DNA of 64,000 nt from Planctomycetota bacterium (lineage in GTDB: Bacteria > Planctomycetota > Planctomycetia > Gemmatales > Gemmataceae), in contig QWPF01000006.1 of assembly GCA_003671255.1 (NCBI GenBank), positions 1 through 64,000 of the forward strand, given 5' to 3'. Below are positions 26,084 to 35,111 of this stretch, piece by piece. Below the pieces are notes generated by a model. It did no database searches and was not told the DNA's origin. It worked only from the letters and a program-made list of their open reading frames with translations. How positions within the stretch are numbered: position 1 is the first letter of the stretch; every line of letters starts with the position of its first letter. The position numbers and the translations under genes are program-made.

Positions 26084-26914
26084 ATGAAACTTGATAAGGT
26101 TGGAGTTTGTAGCTGGTCCTTGCAAGTTAAAAGCATTATTGAATTAGATGGTTTTACCAATAAACTTGGGATTCAAACTGTTCAATTAGCTTGTGGTGAT
26201 CCTCATCATGCATCTTGGGATGAGGGTGATGATATGCCTATTAAAGCAAAGAATTCAAGTTTTAAAGTTACTGGTGCAATGCTTGGTTTTCCTGGAGAAG
26301 ATTACACCACGCCTCAAACAATTGAAAAAACAGGTGGTTTTGGTGATCCTGCAACTCGGCCTGAAAGATTGGAACGCTTTAAATGGAGTCTTAAAAGGGT
26401 TCAAGATCTTGGTGTTAATGATATCATGTTGCACGCTGGATTTATTCCGTCTAATAATGATTCTGGTAGAAAGAGTTTTTTGCAAACTTTGGAGACTGTG
26501 AGTCAACTTGCAAATAATTTCGGTGTTAATGTTGCATTTGAGACAGGGCAAGAAACTTCTGAGCTACTTTTTTCTACTCTTAAAGAACTGGATTGTTCTA
26601 ACTTGTTTGTTAATTTCGATCCTGCCAATATGTTATTGTATGATCAGGGTAATCCAATTGAAGCAGTAGAGTTGTTAGGGAAGTATATACGAAGTGTTCA
26701 TTTGAAGGATGCTAACAGACCTAAAAACAAAGGGGAATGGGGAGAAGAAGTTGTTTTGGGTAAGGGGCAAGTAGATATACCTTTGTTTTTAAAAACACTT
26801 AAAAAAGTTGGATATACCGGGTCAATGTCGATTGAACGGGAAGTAGGAACCCAGCAAGATAGGTTTAACGACATTTTAAATGCAGTTGAATATTTACGCG
26901 GATTGGATGTTTAA
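26084..26914 (+). CDS. Sugar phosphate isomerase/epimerase family protein (xylose isomerase-like TIM barrel)
   Basis: A 276-residue protein of the AP endonuclease 2/xylose isomerase-like barrel family. The expected metal ligands are visible: E in NVAFETGQE, D in FVNFDPANM, H in IRSVHLKDA and E in MSIEREVG. The ATG at 26084 is chosen because AGGAG lies six bases upstream; a TTG at 26066 would place this site inside the gene. Family members isomerise or epimerise keto-sugars, inositols or hydroxypyruvate. The real substrate cannot be read from sequence. It lies 15 bases upstream of an ABC exporter operon and may be co-transcribed. Confidence 0.83.
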   Translation: MKLDKVGVCSWSLQVKSIIELDGFTNKLGIQTVQLACGDPHHASWDEGDDMPIKAKNSSFKVTGAMLGFPGEDYTTPQTIEKTGGFGDPATRPERLERFKWSLKRVQDLGVNDIMLHAGFIPSNNDSGRKSFLQTLETVSQLANNFGVNVAFETGQETSELLFSTLKELDCSNLFVNFDPANMLLYDQGNPIEAVELLGKYIRSVHLKDANRPKNKGEWGEEVVLGKGQVDIPLFLKTLKKVGYTGSMSIEREVGTQQDRFNDILNAVEYLRGLDV

Positions 26915-26929
26915 CAAACATAAATATAA

Positions 26930-27916
26930 ATGATTGTCATAAAAACTAATAATCTTAGCAAACTATTTCGAGTTTATGAAAAACCTGCTGGTCTAATTGG
27001 TTCTCTTAAAAGTTTATTTAATAATAAATTCAAAGATATTCATGCAGTAGAAAATATTAACCTTGAAGTGCATGAAGGTGAAATTGTTGGTTTTCTTGGC
27101 CCAAATGGGGCAGGTAAAACAACTACCTTAAAAATGCTTTCAGGTTTGTTGTTTCCTACTAATGGAAGTGCGACTGTTCTCGGGTATGTCCCTTGGGAAA
27201 GGCCTATAGAATTTAGGAAAGCTTTTTCCCTGGTTATGGGGCAAAAGAGCCAATTATGGTGGGATTTACCCGCTTCTGATTCCTTTGAGTTACATAAAGA
27301 AATTTACGCTATTGAGCCTTCAAGATTCAAAAAAAATGTTGGAGAACTCACGGAGATATTTCAAGTTGCAAATCTTCTAAATAAACCCGTCAGGGAACTT
27401 TCTTTAGGCGAGCGCATGAAGCTCGAGTTGATTGCATCGTTACTCCATGATCCTAAACTTTTACTGCTTGATGAACCTACTATAGGATTGGATGTTGTCG
27501 CCCAATCAGCAATGCATCGTTGTCTTTATGAATTTAATAAAACCAGAAAAATAACCATACTTTTAACCAGTCATTATATGAGAGATGTTGAGACCCTGTG
27601 TTCTAGAATCTTGGTTATTTCTGGTGGTAGTATGGTCTACGATGGTCAATTACAGGGATTGAAAGATGAGTTTGGAAAAGAGAAATTAATTAAGGTTCAA
27701 TTTAACAATTTGGTTCCTGATCAAGTTTTTGACAAATTTCAACCACTAGAAATTACCGGCAACATTGTCCGACTTCGCGTTGCTAAAAATGATGTTCCGA
27801 ATGTTCTTGCTGTGGTTTCTCAATGTGAAGATGTTTTAGATATAAGTATTGAAGATCCTCCCGTTGAAGAAGTTATCGAAAAATTGTTTGTTAGTCATCG
27901 ACTTAAAAAGATGTAA
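26930..27916 (+). CDS. ABC-2 type exporter, ATP-binding subunit (COG4586-like)
   Basis: A 328-residue ATPase. Walker A is GPNGAGKTTT near residue 62, the signature is LSLGERMKLE, Walker B is LLLLDEP and the D-loop TIGLDVVAQ. An N-terminal extension before the domain (KLFRVYEKPAGLIGSLKSLF) is a hallmark of the COG4586 subfamily. A C-terminal accessory region follows the H-loop (LLTSHYMRDVE). It is the first of three genes with the two permeases at 27937 and 28746, an arrangement known for COG4586-4587-3694 exporters. Substrate is unknown. Confidence 0.9.
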   Translation: MIVIKTNNLSKLFRVYEKPAGLIGSLKSLFNNKFKDIHAVENINLEVHEGEIVGFLGPNGAGKTTTLKMLSGLLFPTNGSATVLGYVPWERPIEFRKAFSLVMGQKSQLWWDLPASDSFELHKEIYAIEPSRFKKNVGELTEIFQVANLLNKPVRELSLGERMKLELIASLLHDPKLLLLDEPTIGLDVVAQSAMHRCLYEFNKTRKITILLTSHYMRDVETLCSRILVISGGSMVYDGQLQGLKDEFGKEKLIKVQFNNLVPDQVFDKFQPLEITGNIVRLRVAKNDVPNVLAVVSQCEDVLDISIEDPPVEEVIEKLFVSHRLKKM

Positions 27917-27936
27917 ATTTTATTCAGGCTGATCCT

Positions 27937-28743
27937 TTGAAAAAGTATTTTAATATTGCCCGATTATCTCTTAAGGAAAGACTCACCTATCGTGGGGATT
28001 TTCTTTTAAGTTCGTTCTTACGATTTTTGCCAATGATCACTTCTATTTTGTTGTGGAAGTCTGTCTATGGTTCTTCCGAGCAAGAATCATTATCTGGTTT
28101 TTCATTTAAGCAAGTGATCGCTTATTTGTTGCTTGTTAATATCAGCAGAATGTTTTCTAGTATGCCAGGTTTGGCAACTAATTTGGCTAGGGATGTTCGG
28201 GAAGGAAGTATTAAAAAGTATCTTCTTCAGCCAATCGATTTAATTGGTTATTTGATGAGTTATAGAGTTGCGCACAAAGCGGCGTATATATCGACATCAT
28301 TGGTTCCTTATATGATTTTGTTTGGTTCATGTGCAAGTTTTTTTGATACATTTCCGACTCCGGTTGGTTGCGTGTATTTTTTCATGTCCCTGATACTTGC
28401 TTTTGTTATTGGGTTTTATTTTGAAGTTTGTTTGGGTATGCTTAGTTTTTGGATTTTAGAAGTAACTTCTTTGCTTTATGTGGTTACGACTTTGAGTTTT
28501 TTCTTATCAGGCCATCTTATACCACTTGATCTTCTCGATACTACGGGTTGGCTTGATGTGTTAAAAAATCTACCATTTGCATACCTGGCTTATTTTCCTG
28601 CTGCGATTTTTCTTCAAAAGGTAAGTGATGAAGAACTTTTATTAAGGTTCTTTATCGGGGCTTTGTGGGCCTTCTTTTTCTTTTTACTCTCAAGGGTTAT
28701 TTTGTACTTTGGTTTGCGCAAGTATAGCGCCTACGGAGCCTGA
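27937..28743 (+). CDS. ABC-2 type exporter permease (COG4587-like)
   Basis: A 268-residue membrane protein with six predicted hydrophobic segments. The start is a TTG, giving MKKYFNIARLSLKERLTYRGDF, the usual amphipathic opening of this family. The internal motif LARDVREGSIKKYLLQPID is shared with the second permease (FSELVRSGNLDFCLLKPID), as expected for paired ABC-2 half-transporters. It ends two bases before the next permease gene, so the two are probably translated together and form a heterodimer with the ATPase at 26930. Confidence 0.87.
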   Translation: MKKYFNIARLSLKERLTYRGDFLLSSFLRFLPMITSILLWKSVYGSSEQESLSGFSFKQVIAYLLLVNISRMFSSMPGLATNLARDVREGSIKKYLLQPIDLIGYLMSYRVAHKAAYISTSLVPYMILFGSCASFFDTFPTPVGCVYFFMSLILAFVIGFYFEVCLGMLSFWILEVTSLLYVVTTLSFFLSGHLIPLDLLDTTGWLDVLKNLPFAYLAYFPAAIFLQKVSDEELLLRFFIGALWAFFFFLLSRVILYFGLRKYSAYGA

Positions 28744-28745
28744 TT

Positions 28746-29546
28746 ATGCTAAGGCATTTGCGTTTAATGTTTTGTTTTGCCAAGTTTAGTTTGCTTGGAG
28801 AATTGGCTTTTCGCAGTAACTTTCTTCTCAAAATTCTTGTTGAGATGATTTGGCTCGGGATCTTATTAACTTTTTTTAAAACCATTTTTGGGAAAAGCTC
28901 TAGTGTTGCTGGCTGGAATGAACACGAATTCCTTTTTTTTGTTGGAGCTTATTACGCACTTGAAGGATTTGTCGAAACATTCTTCTTAGAAAATTGTGTC
29001 GAATTTTCTGAACTAGTAAGATCTGGCAATCTTGATTTTTGTTTGCTAAAACCCATTGACCCGCAGTTCTTTATTACTCTGAGAAGAGTTGATTGGTCTA
29101 CCGCACCTAAGATATTGCTTGGTTTTATCATGATTGGATTTGCCATGTTTGAAATTGGCAAACCTTTGGAACTTTGGAAGATTCCTGTCTTTTTAATTTT
29201 ATTTCTTTGTGGTTGTTCTCTGGCTTATAGTTTTCTTTTATTTTTAACTGCTCTTTCCGTTTGGATGATAAGAAATCAGAGCCTCATGGAAGTTTGGTGG
29301 CTTTTTACAAATTTAATGAGGTATCCCAGGCAGATCTATGACTCTGAATGGGCTCTGCCAATACGAATGGTATTTGGTTTTATAATTCCGGCTTTATTAG
29401 CAGTAAGTATTCCCGTGGAATTTGCAGTTAAAGAAATCAATATTCAATTTACTTCGTTTTTATTTGTGATTGCAGTCGTTTATTTCTTTATCAGTCGGAT
29501 ATTTTTTAATTATTCACTAAAACATTATCGAAGCGCTAGCAGTTAG
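28746..29546 (+). CDS. ABC-2 type exporter permease (COG3694-like)
   Basis: A 266-residue membrane protein with about six hydrophobic segments, third in the exporter operon. It carries the ABC-2 motif VRSGNLDFCLLKPIDPQF and a late segment PIRMVFGFIIPALLAVSIPVE typical of COG3694. It partners the permease at 27937. The 3' end overlaps the convergent FHA gene by 11 bases, which leaves no room for a conventional terminator between them. Confidence 0.87.
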   Translation: MLRHLRLMFCFAKFSLLGELAFRSNFLLKILVEMIWLGILLTFFKTIFGKSSSVAGWNEHEFLFFVGAYYALEGFVETFFLENCVEFSELVRSGNLDFCLLKPIDPQFFITLRRVDWSTAPKILLGFIMIGFAMFEIGKPLELWKIPVFLILFLCGCSLAYSFLLFLTALSVWMIRNQSLMEVWWLFTNLMRYPRQIYDSEWALPIRMVFGFIIPALLAVSIPVEFAVKEINIQFTSFLFVIAVVYFFISRIFFNYSLKHYRSASS

Positions 29547-29856
29547 GCTTTGAATTTGCACCGCTTAATATTACCGAATCCCAATGCAAAATATACTTGC
29601 TATTTCCTATGCACAATTCGTCGCCTGGAACAAAGGAACCTTCCAGCACTTTTTTCCCATTTATACTTACGCCATTAGTACTACCTAGATCGCGGATTAT
29701 TGCTTTGTTTTTTAGAAGAATTATGCAGCAATGTTTACGAGATATTTTTTTTGAATCAATTTGGACATCGCATTCTTCATGGCGACCTAAAAGCAATATA
29801 GGTTTATTTAAAACAATGCTCGGACCTTCAGAAATTGCGACAAGTTGAGCGGTCAT
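29536..29856 (-). CDS. Small stand-alone FHA domain protein
   Basis: A 106-residue protein that is nearly all one forkhead-associated domain. The phosphothreonine-binding residues are visible in order: GRHEECDVQID, ISRKHC, RDLGSTNGVSINGKKV. No other domain or membrane segment is present. It should bind threonine-phosphorylated partners, acting as an adaptor downstream of Ser/Thr kinases. It lies directly downstream of carB on the same strand with 113 bases between, and its 3' end overlaps the exporter operon. A candidate operator lies about 90-103 bases upstream of its start. Confidence 0.88.
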   Translation of the reverse strand: MTAQLVAISEGPSIVLNKPILLLGRHEECDVQIDSKKISRKHCCIILLKNKAIIRDLGSTNGVSINGKKVLEGSFVPGDELCIGNSKYILHWDSVILSGANSKPNC

Positions 29857-29935
29857 TTTTAGAAGACCAAAAGAATGTTTATATCACTGTAATATAGCAC
29901 ACTTATAGACGATGTGAAATATTTTAAACTGCTTT

Positions 29936-29959
29936 GTGTGCATATGTGTACATTTGTGC
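29936..29959 (-). promoter_or_regulatory. Ten-base phased repeats with a LexA-box-like element upstream of the FHA gene
   Basis: GTGTGCATAT (29936-29945) is followed at once by GTGTACATTT (29946-29955) and then GTGCA, giving repeats in step with one helical turn. On the gene strand, GCACAAATGTACAC (29959-29946) matches the polymerase element GTACAAATGTATAC at 12 of 14 bases. It lies about 90 bases before the start, so regulation is speculative. Confidence 0.3.
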
Positions 29960-29969
29960 ATTATTGGCA

Positions 29970-32900
29970 TTAGTATCTATCTTGAATTGCTGTTACGGTA
30001 AAGTCTTTTTCCCTTAAAGCGGCGCATGCTTCAACTGCTGCCTGGGCTGCTGCCATGGTTGTTATACATGTCACCCCGTGAGTTACCGCGGCAGACCTTA
30101 TTTTACCTTCATCTGTTCGCGAACCCCTGCCAACCGGGGTGTTTAGTATTAATGCTATTTGTCCATTCTTCATCAGGTCTATAAGGTTTGGTCGACCTTC
30201 CTGCAGTTTTGAAATTTCTTCAACAGGCAGGTTTGCTTTTTTTATAACCAAGGCCGTGCCTCTGGTTGCGATCAATTGGTAGCCAAGTTTGTGGAGTTTT
30301 TTTGCAATGTAAGCGATGTCGTTTTTATCACGATCGGAAACGGATAAGAATACTTTTCCTTTAAGTGGTAAAGCGCTGCTAGCCGCAAGTTGACTTTTGG
30401 CAAAAGCCATGGGGAAAGAGTCATCGATGCCCATTACCTCGCCAGTCGATCGCATTTCAGGCCCGAGGATGATATCTACACCAGGGAATTTATTGAAAGG
30501 AAATACGCTTTCCTTGACGGAATAGTGTAAAGGTGTAATCTCTTGGGTAAAGTTTAATTCTGCAAGAGTTTTTCCCACCATGACTAAGGAAGCTAATTTG
30601 GCCATTGGTATACCGATAGCTTTTGAAACGAAAGGAATCGTTCTGCTGGCTCGAGGATTTACCTCAAGTACAAAAATTTCAACTGTTAGGTCACCTTCTT
30701 TGCTAGTATTTGGTATTAATTTTGATTGCTTGTCTGAATCTTCCGAATGGTCAATTTTTAAACCTGTAATTGCGAATTGTACATTCATTAGCCCGCGAAC
30801 TTTAAGTTCTTTGGCCATCGCTTTTGTTTGTCTTTTGATCTCATCAATAACATAAGTAGGCAAACTGTGTGGGGGTAGTACGCTTGCGGAGTCGCCCGAA
30901 TGAATCCCTGCTTCTTCGATATGCTGCATGACCCCGCCAACAGTGGAATCAGTACCATCGGAAATACAGTCAACATCTGCTTCGATTGCAGATTCGAGAA
31001 ACTTGTCCAAAAGGATTGGCTTTCCTGGAGATACTTCCATTGCTTTGGTTACAGAGCGAATTAAAGAAGATTCGTCGTAAACGATTTCCATTCCGCGCCC
31101 ACCAAGTACATAACTTGGCCTAACCAGAATGGGGTACCCTACCCGCCTGGCGACATGGATGGCTTCTTGAAGATCGTTGGTGATTCCGTTAGGTGGTTGC
31201 TTGAGGCCAAGCCTGTTAACCAGATCTTGGAATCTTTCGCGGTCTTCAGCGATATCAATGCTCTCGACGCTGGTGCCTATAATAGGCGCCCCTGCGGTCT
31301 CCAAGGCTCTAGCAAGATTCAAGGGGGTTTGGCCGCCAAATTGTACGATAAGTCCCTTAGGATTCATTTTTTCGCAAATATTAAGCACATCTTCAGCAGT
31401 TAATGGTTCGAAAAACAAATGATCACTCGTATCATAATCGGTCGATACTGTTTCGGGGTTAGAATTTACCATGATGGTTTCGTACCCTGCTTCTCGCAAA
31501 GCAAACGCAGCGTGGCAGCAGCAATAATCGAATTCAATGCCTTGACCAATGCGGTTGGGGCCACCGCCTAAAATCATGATTCTTTCTTTTCCCGTAGAAG
31601 GTATTGTTTCATCTTCGAAATAAGTTTCATTGGTAATTGTGTTTGTGACGGAAGATTCGTAAGTGGAATAATAATAAGGTGTGTAGGCTTCGAATTCTGC
31701 TGCGCAGGTGTCTACTCGTTTGAATACAGGCAAGACCCCCAAGGCTTTTCTGGACCTACGAATTTCCATTTCGCTTGTAAGCAAAATAGCTGCAAGTTGC
31801 CTATCGGAGAAGCCATGTTGTTTTGCTTCAAGCATTTCAGCATGACTTACGCTGTTGATGTTTTTCAATGCGCGAAGTTTTAATTCTTGTTTGATGATAT
31901 CAAGGATGTTGTTAAGGAACCAAGGATCGATTTTGGTTCTATCGTGAATTTCTTCAATGGTCATGCCGTCTAAAATTGCATAACGAAGAAACCAAATTCT
32001 TTCGGAGTTTGGGATTGCGATTTTTGCAATGATTTCTTCGCGTGAAGGTTGCTTATCTGTTCCCCAAAGATCAGCCCTATCGCAACCAAGACCAAACCTA
32101 CCTGTTTCCAAACCTCGAAGGGCCTTTTGCAAAGATTCTTTAAATGTTCTGCCAATTGCCATGGTTTCACCCACGGATTTCATCTGAGTAGTAAGCGTGG
32201 TATTAGCATCAGGGAATTTTTCAAAAGCCCACCGAGGAATTTTGGTGACAACATAATCTATCGTAGGTTCAAAGCATGCTGGAGTTTCCCGGGTAATATC
32301 ATTTCGAAGCTCATCAAGCCTGAAACCCACTGCAAGTTTTGCTGCAATTTTAGCAATCGGAAAACCAGTTGCCTTTGATGCCAGGGCGGAAGATCTTGAC
32401 ACCCGAGGGTTCATTTCAATCGCAACCATATCACCGTTGGCCGGATTGATTCCGTATTGAATATTGCTGCCTCCCGTTGCAACACCTATTTCTCGAATAA
32501 TCGCCAACGCTGAATCCCGCATTTGCTGGTATTCTTTATCAGTAAGTGTTTGGGCCGGTGCAACTGTGATACTATCGCCTGTGTGAACGCCACATGGATC
32601 GAAATTTTCAATACTGCAAATGATGACCACATTGTCAGCATTATCCCTCATAACTTCGAGTTCAAATTCTTTCCACCCAATGATTGATTGTTCGATTAGA
32701 ACTTCACCAACCGGACTTAATTCCAGCCCTCTGGTGATTAATTCGTTAAATTCATCTTTGTTGTAAGCAATGCCGCCACCAGTGCCACCCATCGTGAAAC
32801 TGGGTCGTAAAACTGCTGGAAGTCCAATTTTTTCACGAATTTCTTGAGCTTCGGCAAAGCTTTTTGCCACGCCACTTGGCGGAACCTTGACCCCAATTTT

Positions 32901-33311
32901 CTTCATGGCATTTTTAAACTTTTGGCGATCTTCAGCTTTTTCGATAGCCTCGGGGCTTGCACCTATCATCTCGACGCCAAATTTTTGAAGGATGCCTTTA
33001 TTATGAAGTTCCAAGGCAACATTAAGTGCGGTTTGCCCACCCAAAGTAGGAAGTATTGCGTCAGGGCGTTCTTTTTCGATTATCTTCTCTAAAATTTCCC
33101 ATTTGATTGGCTCGATATAGGTTCGGTCTGCAATCTCAGGATCCGTCATGATGGTTGCAGGATTGGAATTTACCAAAATTACTATGTACCCTTCTTCGCG
33201 AAGTGCTTTGCATGCCTGGGTACCGCTGTAATCAAACTCACAAGCTTGGCCAATGATAATCGGGCCTGAACCGATGAGAAGTATTTTCTTCAGATCTGTC
33301 CGTTTTGGCAT
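29970..33311 (-). CDS. carB: Carbamoyl phosphate synthase large subunit
   Basis: A 1113-residue enzyme that makes carbamoyl phosphate from bicarbonate, ATP and ammonia delivered by CarA, feeding arginine and pyrimidine synthesis. Two homologous ATP-grasp halves are present: the first opens with [22 protein letters not shown], the second with [20 protein letters not shown]. The C-terminal allosteric MGS-like domain begins near [13 protein letters not shown]. It is about 40 residues longer than the E. coli protein (1073). Most of the excess is an extra hydrophilic segment in the second ATP-grasp, between NVQFAI and [12 protein letters not shown] (about residues 848-875). carA is not adjacent but 14 kb away on the same strand. 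Confidence 0.96.
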   Translation of the reverse strand: MPKRTDLKKILLIGSGPIIIGQACEFDYSGTQACKALREEGYIVILVNSNPATIMTDPEIADRTYIEPIKWEILEKIIEKERPDAILPTLGGQTALNVALELHNKGILQKFGVEMIGASPEAIEKAEDRQKFKNAMKKIGVKVPPSGVAKSFAEAQEIREKIGLPAVLRPSFTMGGTGGGIAYNKDEFNELITRGLELSPVGEVLIEQSIIGWKEFELEVMRDNADNVVIICSIENFDPCGVHTGDSITVAPAQTLTDKEYQQMRDSALAIIREIGVATGGSNIQYGINPANGDMVAIEMNPRVSRSSALASKATGFPIAKIAAKLAVGFRLDELRNDITRETPACFEPTIDYVVTKIPRWAFEKFPDANTTLTTQMKSVGETMAIGRTFKESLQKALRGLETGRFGLGCDRADLWGTDKQPSREEIIAKIAIPNSERIWFLRYAILDGMTIEEIHDRTKIDPWFLNNILDIIKQELKLRALKNINSVSHAEMLEAKQHGFSDRQLAAILLTSEMEIRRSRKALGVLPVFKRVDTCAAEFEAYTPYYYSTYESSVTNTITNETYFEDETIPSTGKERIMILGGGPNRIGQGIEFDYCCCHAAFALREAGYETIMVNSNPETVSTDYDTSDHLFFEPLTAEDVLNICEKMNPKGLIVQFGGQTPLNLARALETAGAPIIGTSVESIDIAEDRERFQDLVNRLGLKQPPNGITNDLQEAIHVARRVGYPILVRPSYVLGGRGMEIVYDESSLIRSVTKAMEVSPGKPILLDKFLESAIEADVDCISDGTDSTVGGVMQHIEEAGIHSGDSASVLPPHSLPTYVIDEIKRQTKAMAKELKVRGLMNVQFAITGLKIDHSEDSDKQSKLIPNTSKEGDLTVEIFVLEVNPRASRTIPFVSKAIGIPMAKLASLVMVGKTLAELNFTQEITPLHYSVKESVFPFNKFPGVDIILGPEMRSTGEVMGIDDSFPMAFAKSQLAASSALPLKGKVFLSVSDRDKNDIAYIAKKLHKLGYQLIATRGTALVIKKANLPVEEISKLQEGRPNLIDLMKNGQIALILNTPVGRGSRTDEGKIRSAAVTHGVTCITTMAAAQAAVEACAALREKDFTVTAIQDRY

Positions 33312-33435
33312 AATAAAACTCGCTACTTTTCAAATCGGATTGGTAAATCGAATGAACAAAACCAGTCGCTTCGAGTATTATTTAATAATAACTCTATTCA
33401 ATCAAACATCTTAGCCTTATAGAGGTTGTTTCCAA

Positions 33436-33462
33436 GATATTTCGATGGAATATTGAAATATC
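33436..33462. repeat. Perfect 8-bp inverted repeat before the UvrC-like gene
   Basis: GATATTTC at 33436-33443 is mirrored by GAAATATC at 33455-33462 with an 11-base spacer. It lies 35-61 bases before the ATG at 33497 and could be an operator or a leader hairpin. It does not resemble the TAC-N4-GTA element. Confidence 0.45.
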
Positions 33463-33496
33463 AGTAACCTTGGCTGGAAATGCAGGCGTTTTTAGA

Positions 33497-34642
33497 ATGA
33501 GAGATTTGTTTCCACGACTAGAATTTACAGGGTTTGGCCCCAGCAGAGTCCTTCCAGAGGGATGTGAAACTGTTTGTGGTCAAATTAAAAAAAATGGCCC
33601 AGGCGGGCTTAAGCATCAGGTTAAAGTGCTTGTACCTAAGGAAGCTGGCATATATGGGATTGTTGATTCTTCCGGGATTTTGATTTATGTTGGGAAAGCC
33701 AAAAACCTTAGAAAAAGACTACAGTCCTACTTTCTTAAAAAAAAATCGAAAGAAAGAAAATTAATCAGGCGGGCCACTCTCATTTGTTGGCAAACATGTT
33801 TTTCAGAATTTCATGCTTTTCTACGAGAAATCGAAGTTATCAACCTATTTCTTCCTAGTGCAAATGTCATGGGCGTTGCTCATAGGTTGCGACCCGTTTA
33901 CCTCGTTTTAACTTCAAGTGAAGCCCCTGCGATTAAACTAGTTAAAAAACTCTCGAGTAAATATTTGGAAGCTTATGGACCATTTAATCGCTCTAAAACC
34001 CTGCGTAATGCCGTAAGTATTTTGAATGAAACCTTGGGCCTAAGAGATTGTGCTGAAAAAACGCCGATTCATTTTGCAAATCAGAAAACCTTGCTGGGTT
34101 TATTGCCTTTGTTTGGTTGTATGCGTCACGAAATAGGTAATTGTCTGGGGCCTTGTGCAGGGGGTTGTGATAAAAAATCATATTTGGCGAAATTGGCCCA
34201 ACTCAAAGGGTATCTTAAGGGGGAAGTCGGGCCGGTATTAGAAATTCTTCGCATGCAAATGTCTGAATTTGCAAATCGTCTTCAATTCGAGTTTGCGGGT
34301 CTGATTAAACAAAAAATTCACACTCTTGAGGTTTTTGCGCAGATCCTACTTAAAGTCAAAGATTTGGGTAAGCTAAATTTCTTGTATTGGCAAAAATTGA
34401 AGAACGGGATGTTTGTTATAAATATCATTCATGAAGGTGTTTTGGTTCACTCCGAAATAGTCGAACAATTTGACAGCAAGCGTTCACTCTCAAAACCTAT
34501 ACTCGAAAAAATAAGGCTAAAAATGAAAGATAGCAATCAAGTATTATGGGCTTCTTTCCAGAAATTACTTATTCAACGATGGTTTAAAAAAATGAAAAAG
34601 GAACTTGAACAGACAATATCTTTGCCAAAAGGTATAGGTTAG
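33497..34642 (+). CDS. GIY-YIG nuclease resembling the N-terminal half of UvrC (Cho-like)
   Basis: A 381-residue protein from the ATG at 33497; a TTG at 33470 would add nine residues, and neither start has a strong ribosome-binding site. The GIY-YIG domain reads GIYGIVDSSGILIYVGKAKNLRKRLQSYF with the catalytic glutamate in FLREIEVINLFLPSAN. The four cysteines expected for the UvrC iron-sulfur cluster are present (RDC, then GCMRHEIGNCLGPC). The protein ends after a UVR-like helical segment and lacks the RNase H-like C-terminal nuclease and HhH domains of a full 600-residue UvrC. That architecture recalls E. coli Cho, a UvrC homologue making the 3' incision in nucleotide excision repair. A full UvrC probably exists elsewhere. 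Confidence 0.8.
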   Translation: MRDLFPRLEFTGFGPSRVLPEGCETVCGQIKKNGPGGLKHQVKVLVPKEAGIYGIVDSSGILIYVGKAKNLRKRLQSYFLKKKSKERKLIRRATLICWQTCFSEFHAFLREIEVINLFLPSANVMGVAHRLRPVYLVLTSSEAPAIKLVKKLSSKYLEAYGPFNRSKTLRNAVSILNETLGLRDCAEKTPIHFANQKTLLGLLPLFGCMRHEIGNCLGPCAGGCDKKSYLAKLAQLKGYLKGEVGPVLEILRMQMSEFANRLQFEFAGLIKQKIHTLEVFAQILLKVKDLGKLNFLYWQKLKNGMFVINIIHEGVLVHSEIVEQFDSKRSLSKPILEKIRLKMKDSNQVLWASFQKLLIQRWFKKMKKELEQTISLPKGIG

Positions 34643-34673
34643 GCGTTAAACTTTACCCATCTTTCCTTGTTCT

Positions 34674-34699
34674 ACAATTGGTATTGATTGTTTTTTTTT
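34674..34699 (+). terminator. Possible rho-independent terminator after the UvrC-like gene
   Basis: ACAAT at 34674-34678 pairs with ATTGT at 34687-34691 over an eight-base loop, followed by a run of nine T (34691-34699). The T run is strong but the stem is short and A/T-rich. Confidence 0.4.
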
Positions 34700-34756
34700 C
34701 GTTGTTATACCCCTCAAAGTAACTTCGATTAATTGGTCGAGCTAGGAGGAAACTCA

Positions 34757-34993
34757 ATGATGAAAACTTTTTTAATACTACTTACTGTGCCAGCAGGTGC
34801 GTTACTGCAATTGGGTTGCGCTCATAATCGAAATCACGATTATCCACCTCAAAACTATTATCAGCAGCCCCCAGCAAACTATTGCGTACCTCAGCAGCAA
34901 ACTCAACCTTGCATGCCAGTACAGGGTGCATCTTATAGCCCTAATACGCAAGGGAATTGGGCTCAACCCCGGGCTAATTGTGCCTGCCCATAG
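34757..34993 (+). CDS. Small secreted Pro/Gln-rich protein, possible lipoprotein
   Basis: A 78-residue protein (ATG at 34757 or 34760), with a strong AGGAGG eight bases upstream of the first ATG. Residues 1-20 form a signal peptide (KTFLILLTVPAGALLQLGC); the cysteine could be lipidated, but LQLGC is not a good lipobox. The mature part is rich in Pro, Gln, Tyr and Asn (NYYQQPPANY, QQQTQPC) and contains several further cysteines (C in NYCVP, QPCMP, NCACP), as in small extracytoplasmic, possibly cross-linked, planctomycete proteins. No domain recognised. The strong ribosome-binding site suggests high expression. Confidence 0.7.
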   Translation: MMKTFLILLTVPAGALLQLGCAHNRNHDYPPQNYYQQPPANYCVPQQQTQPCMPVQGASYSPNTQGNWAQPRANCACP

Positions 34994-35035
34994 TGAGTAT
35001 CAATTAAAAAGATAAAAGTTTTGATGACTCCTAAT

Positions 35036-35062
35036 AAACAATTGGCTAATTCCCAGTTGTTT
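35036..35062 (+). terminator. Hairpin after the small Pro/Gln-rich gene
   Basis: AAACAATTGG (35036-35045) pairs with CCAGTTGTTT (35053-35062) around a seven-base loop, ten pairs with one G-U. It is followed only by a T-rich stretch rather than a clean T run. It separates the small secreted-protein gene from the TPR gene. Confidence 0.5.
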
Positions 35063-35111
35063 GTTACTATTTGGATCGAATAGGAATTCGTTTTTAGGAA
35101 AGGACTTTCAA

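Noticed and set aside
33497-34642. Homing endonuclease because of the GIY-YIG motif
   Set aside because: The UvrC-type cysteine set and GNCLGPC context show a repair nuclease; there is no intron, intein or interrupted host gene.
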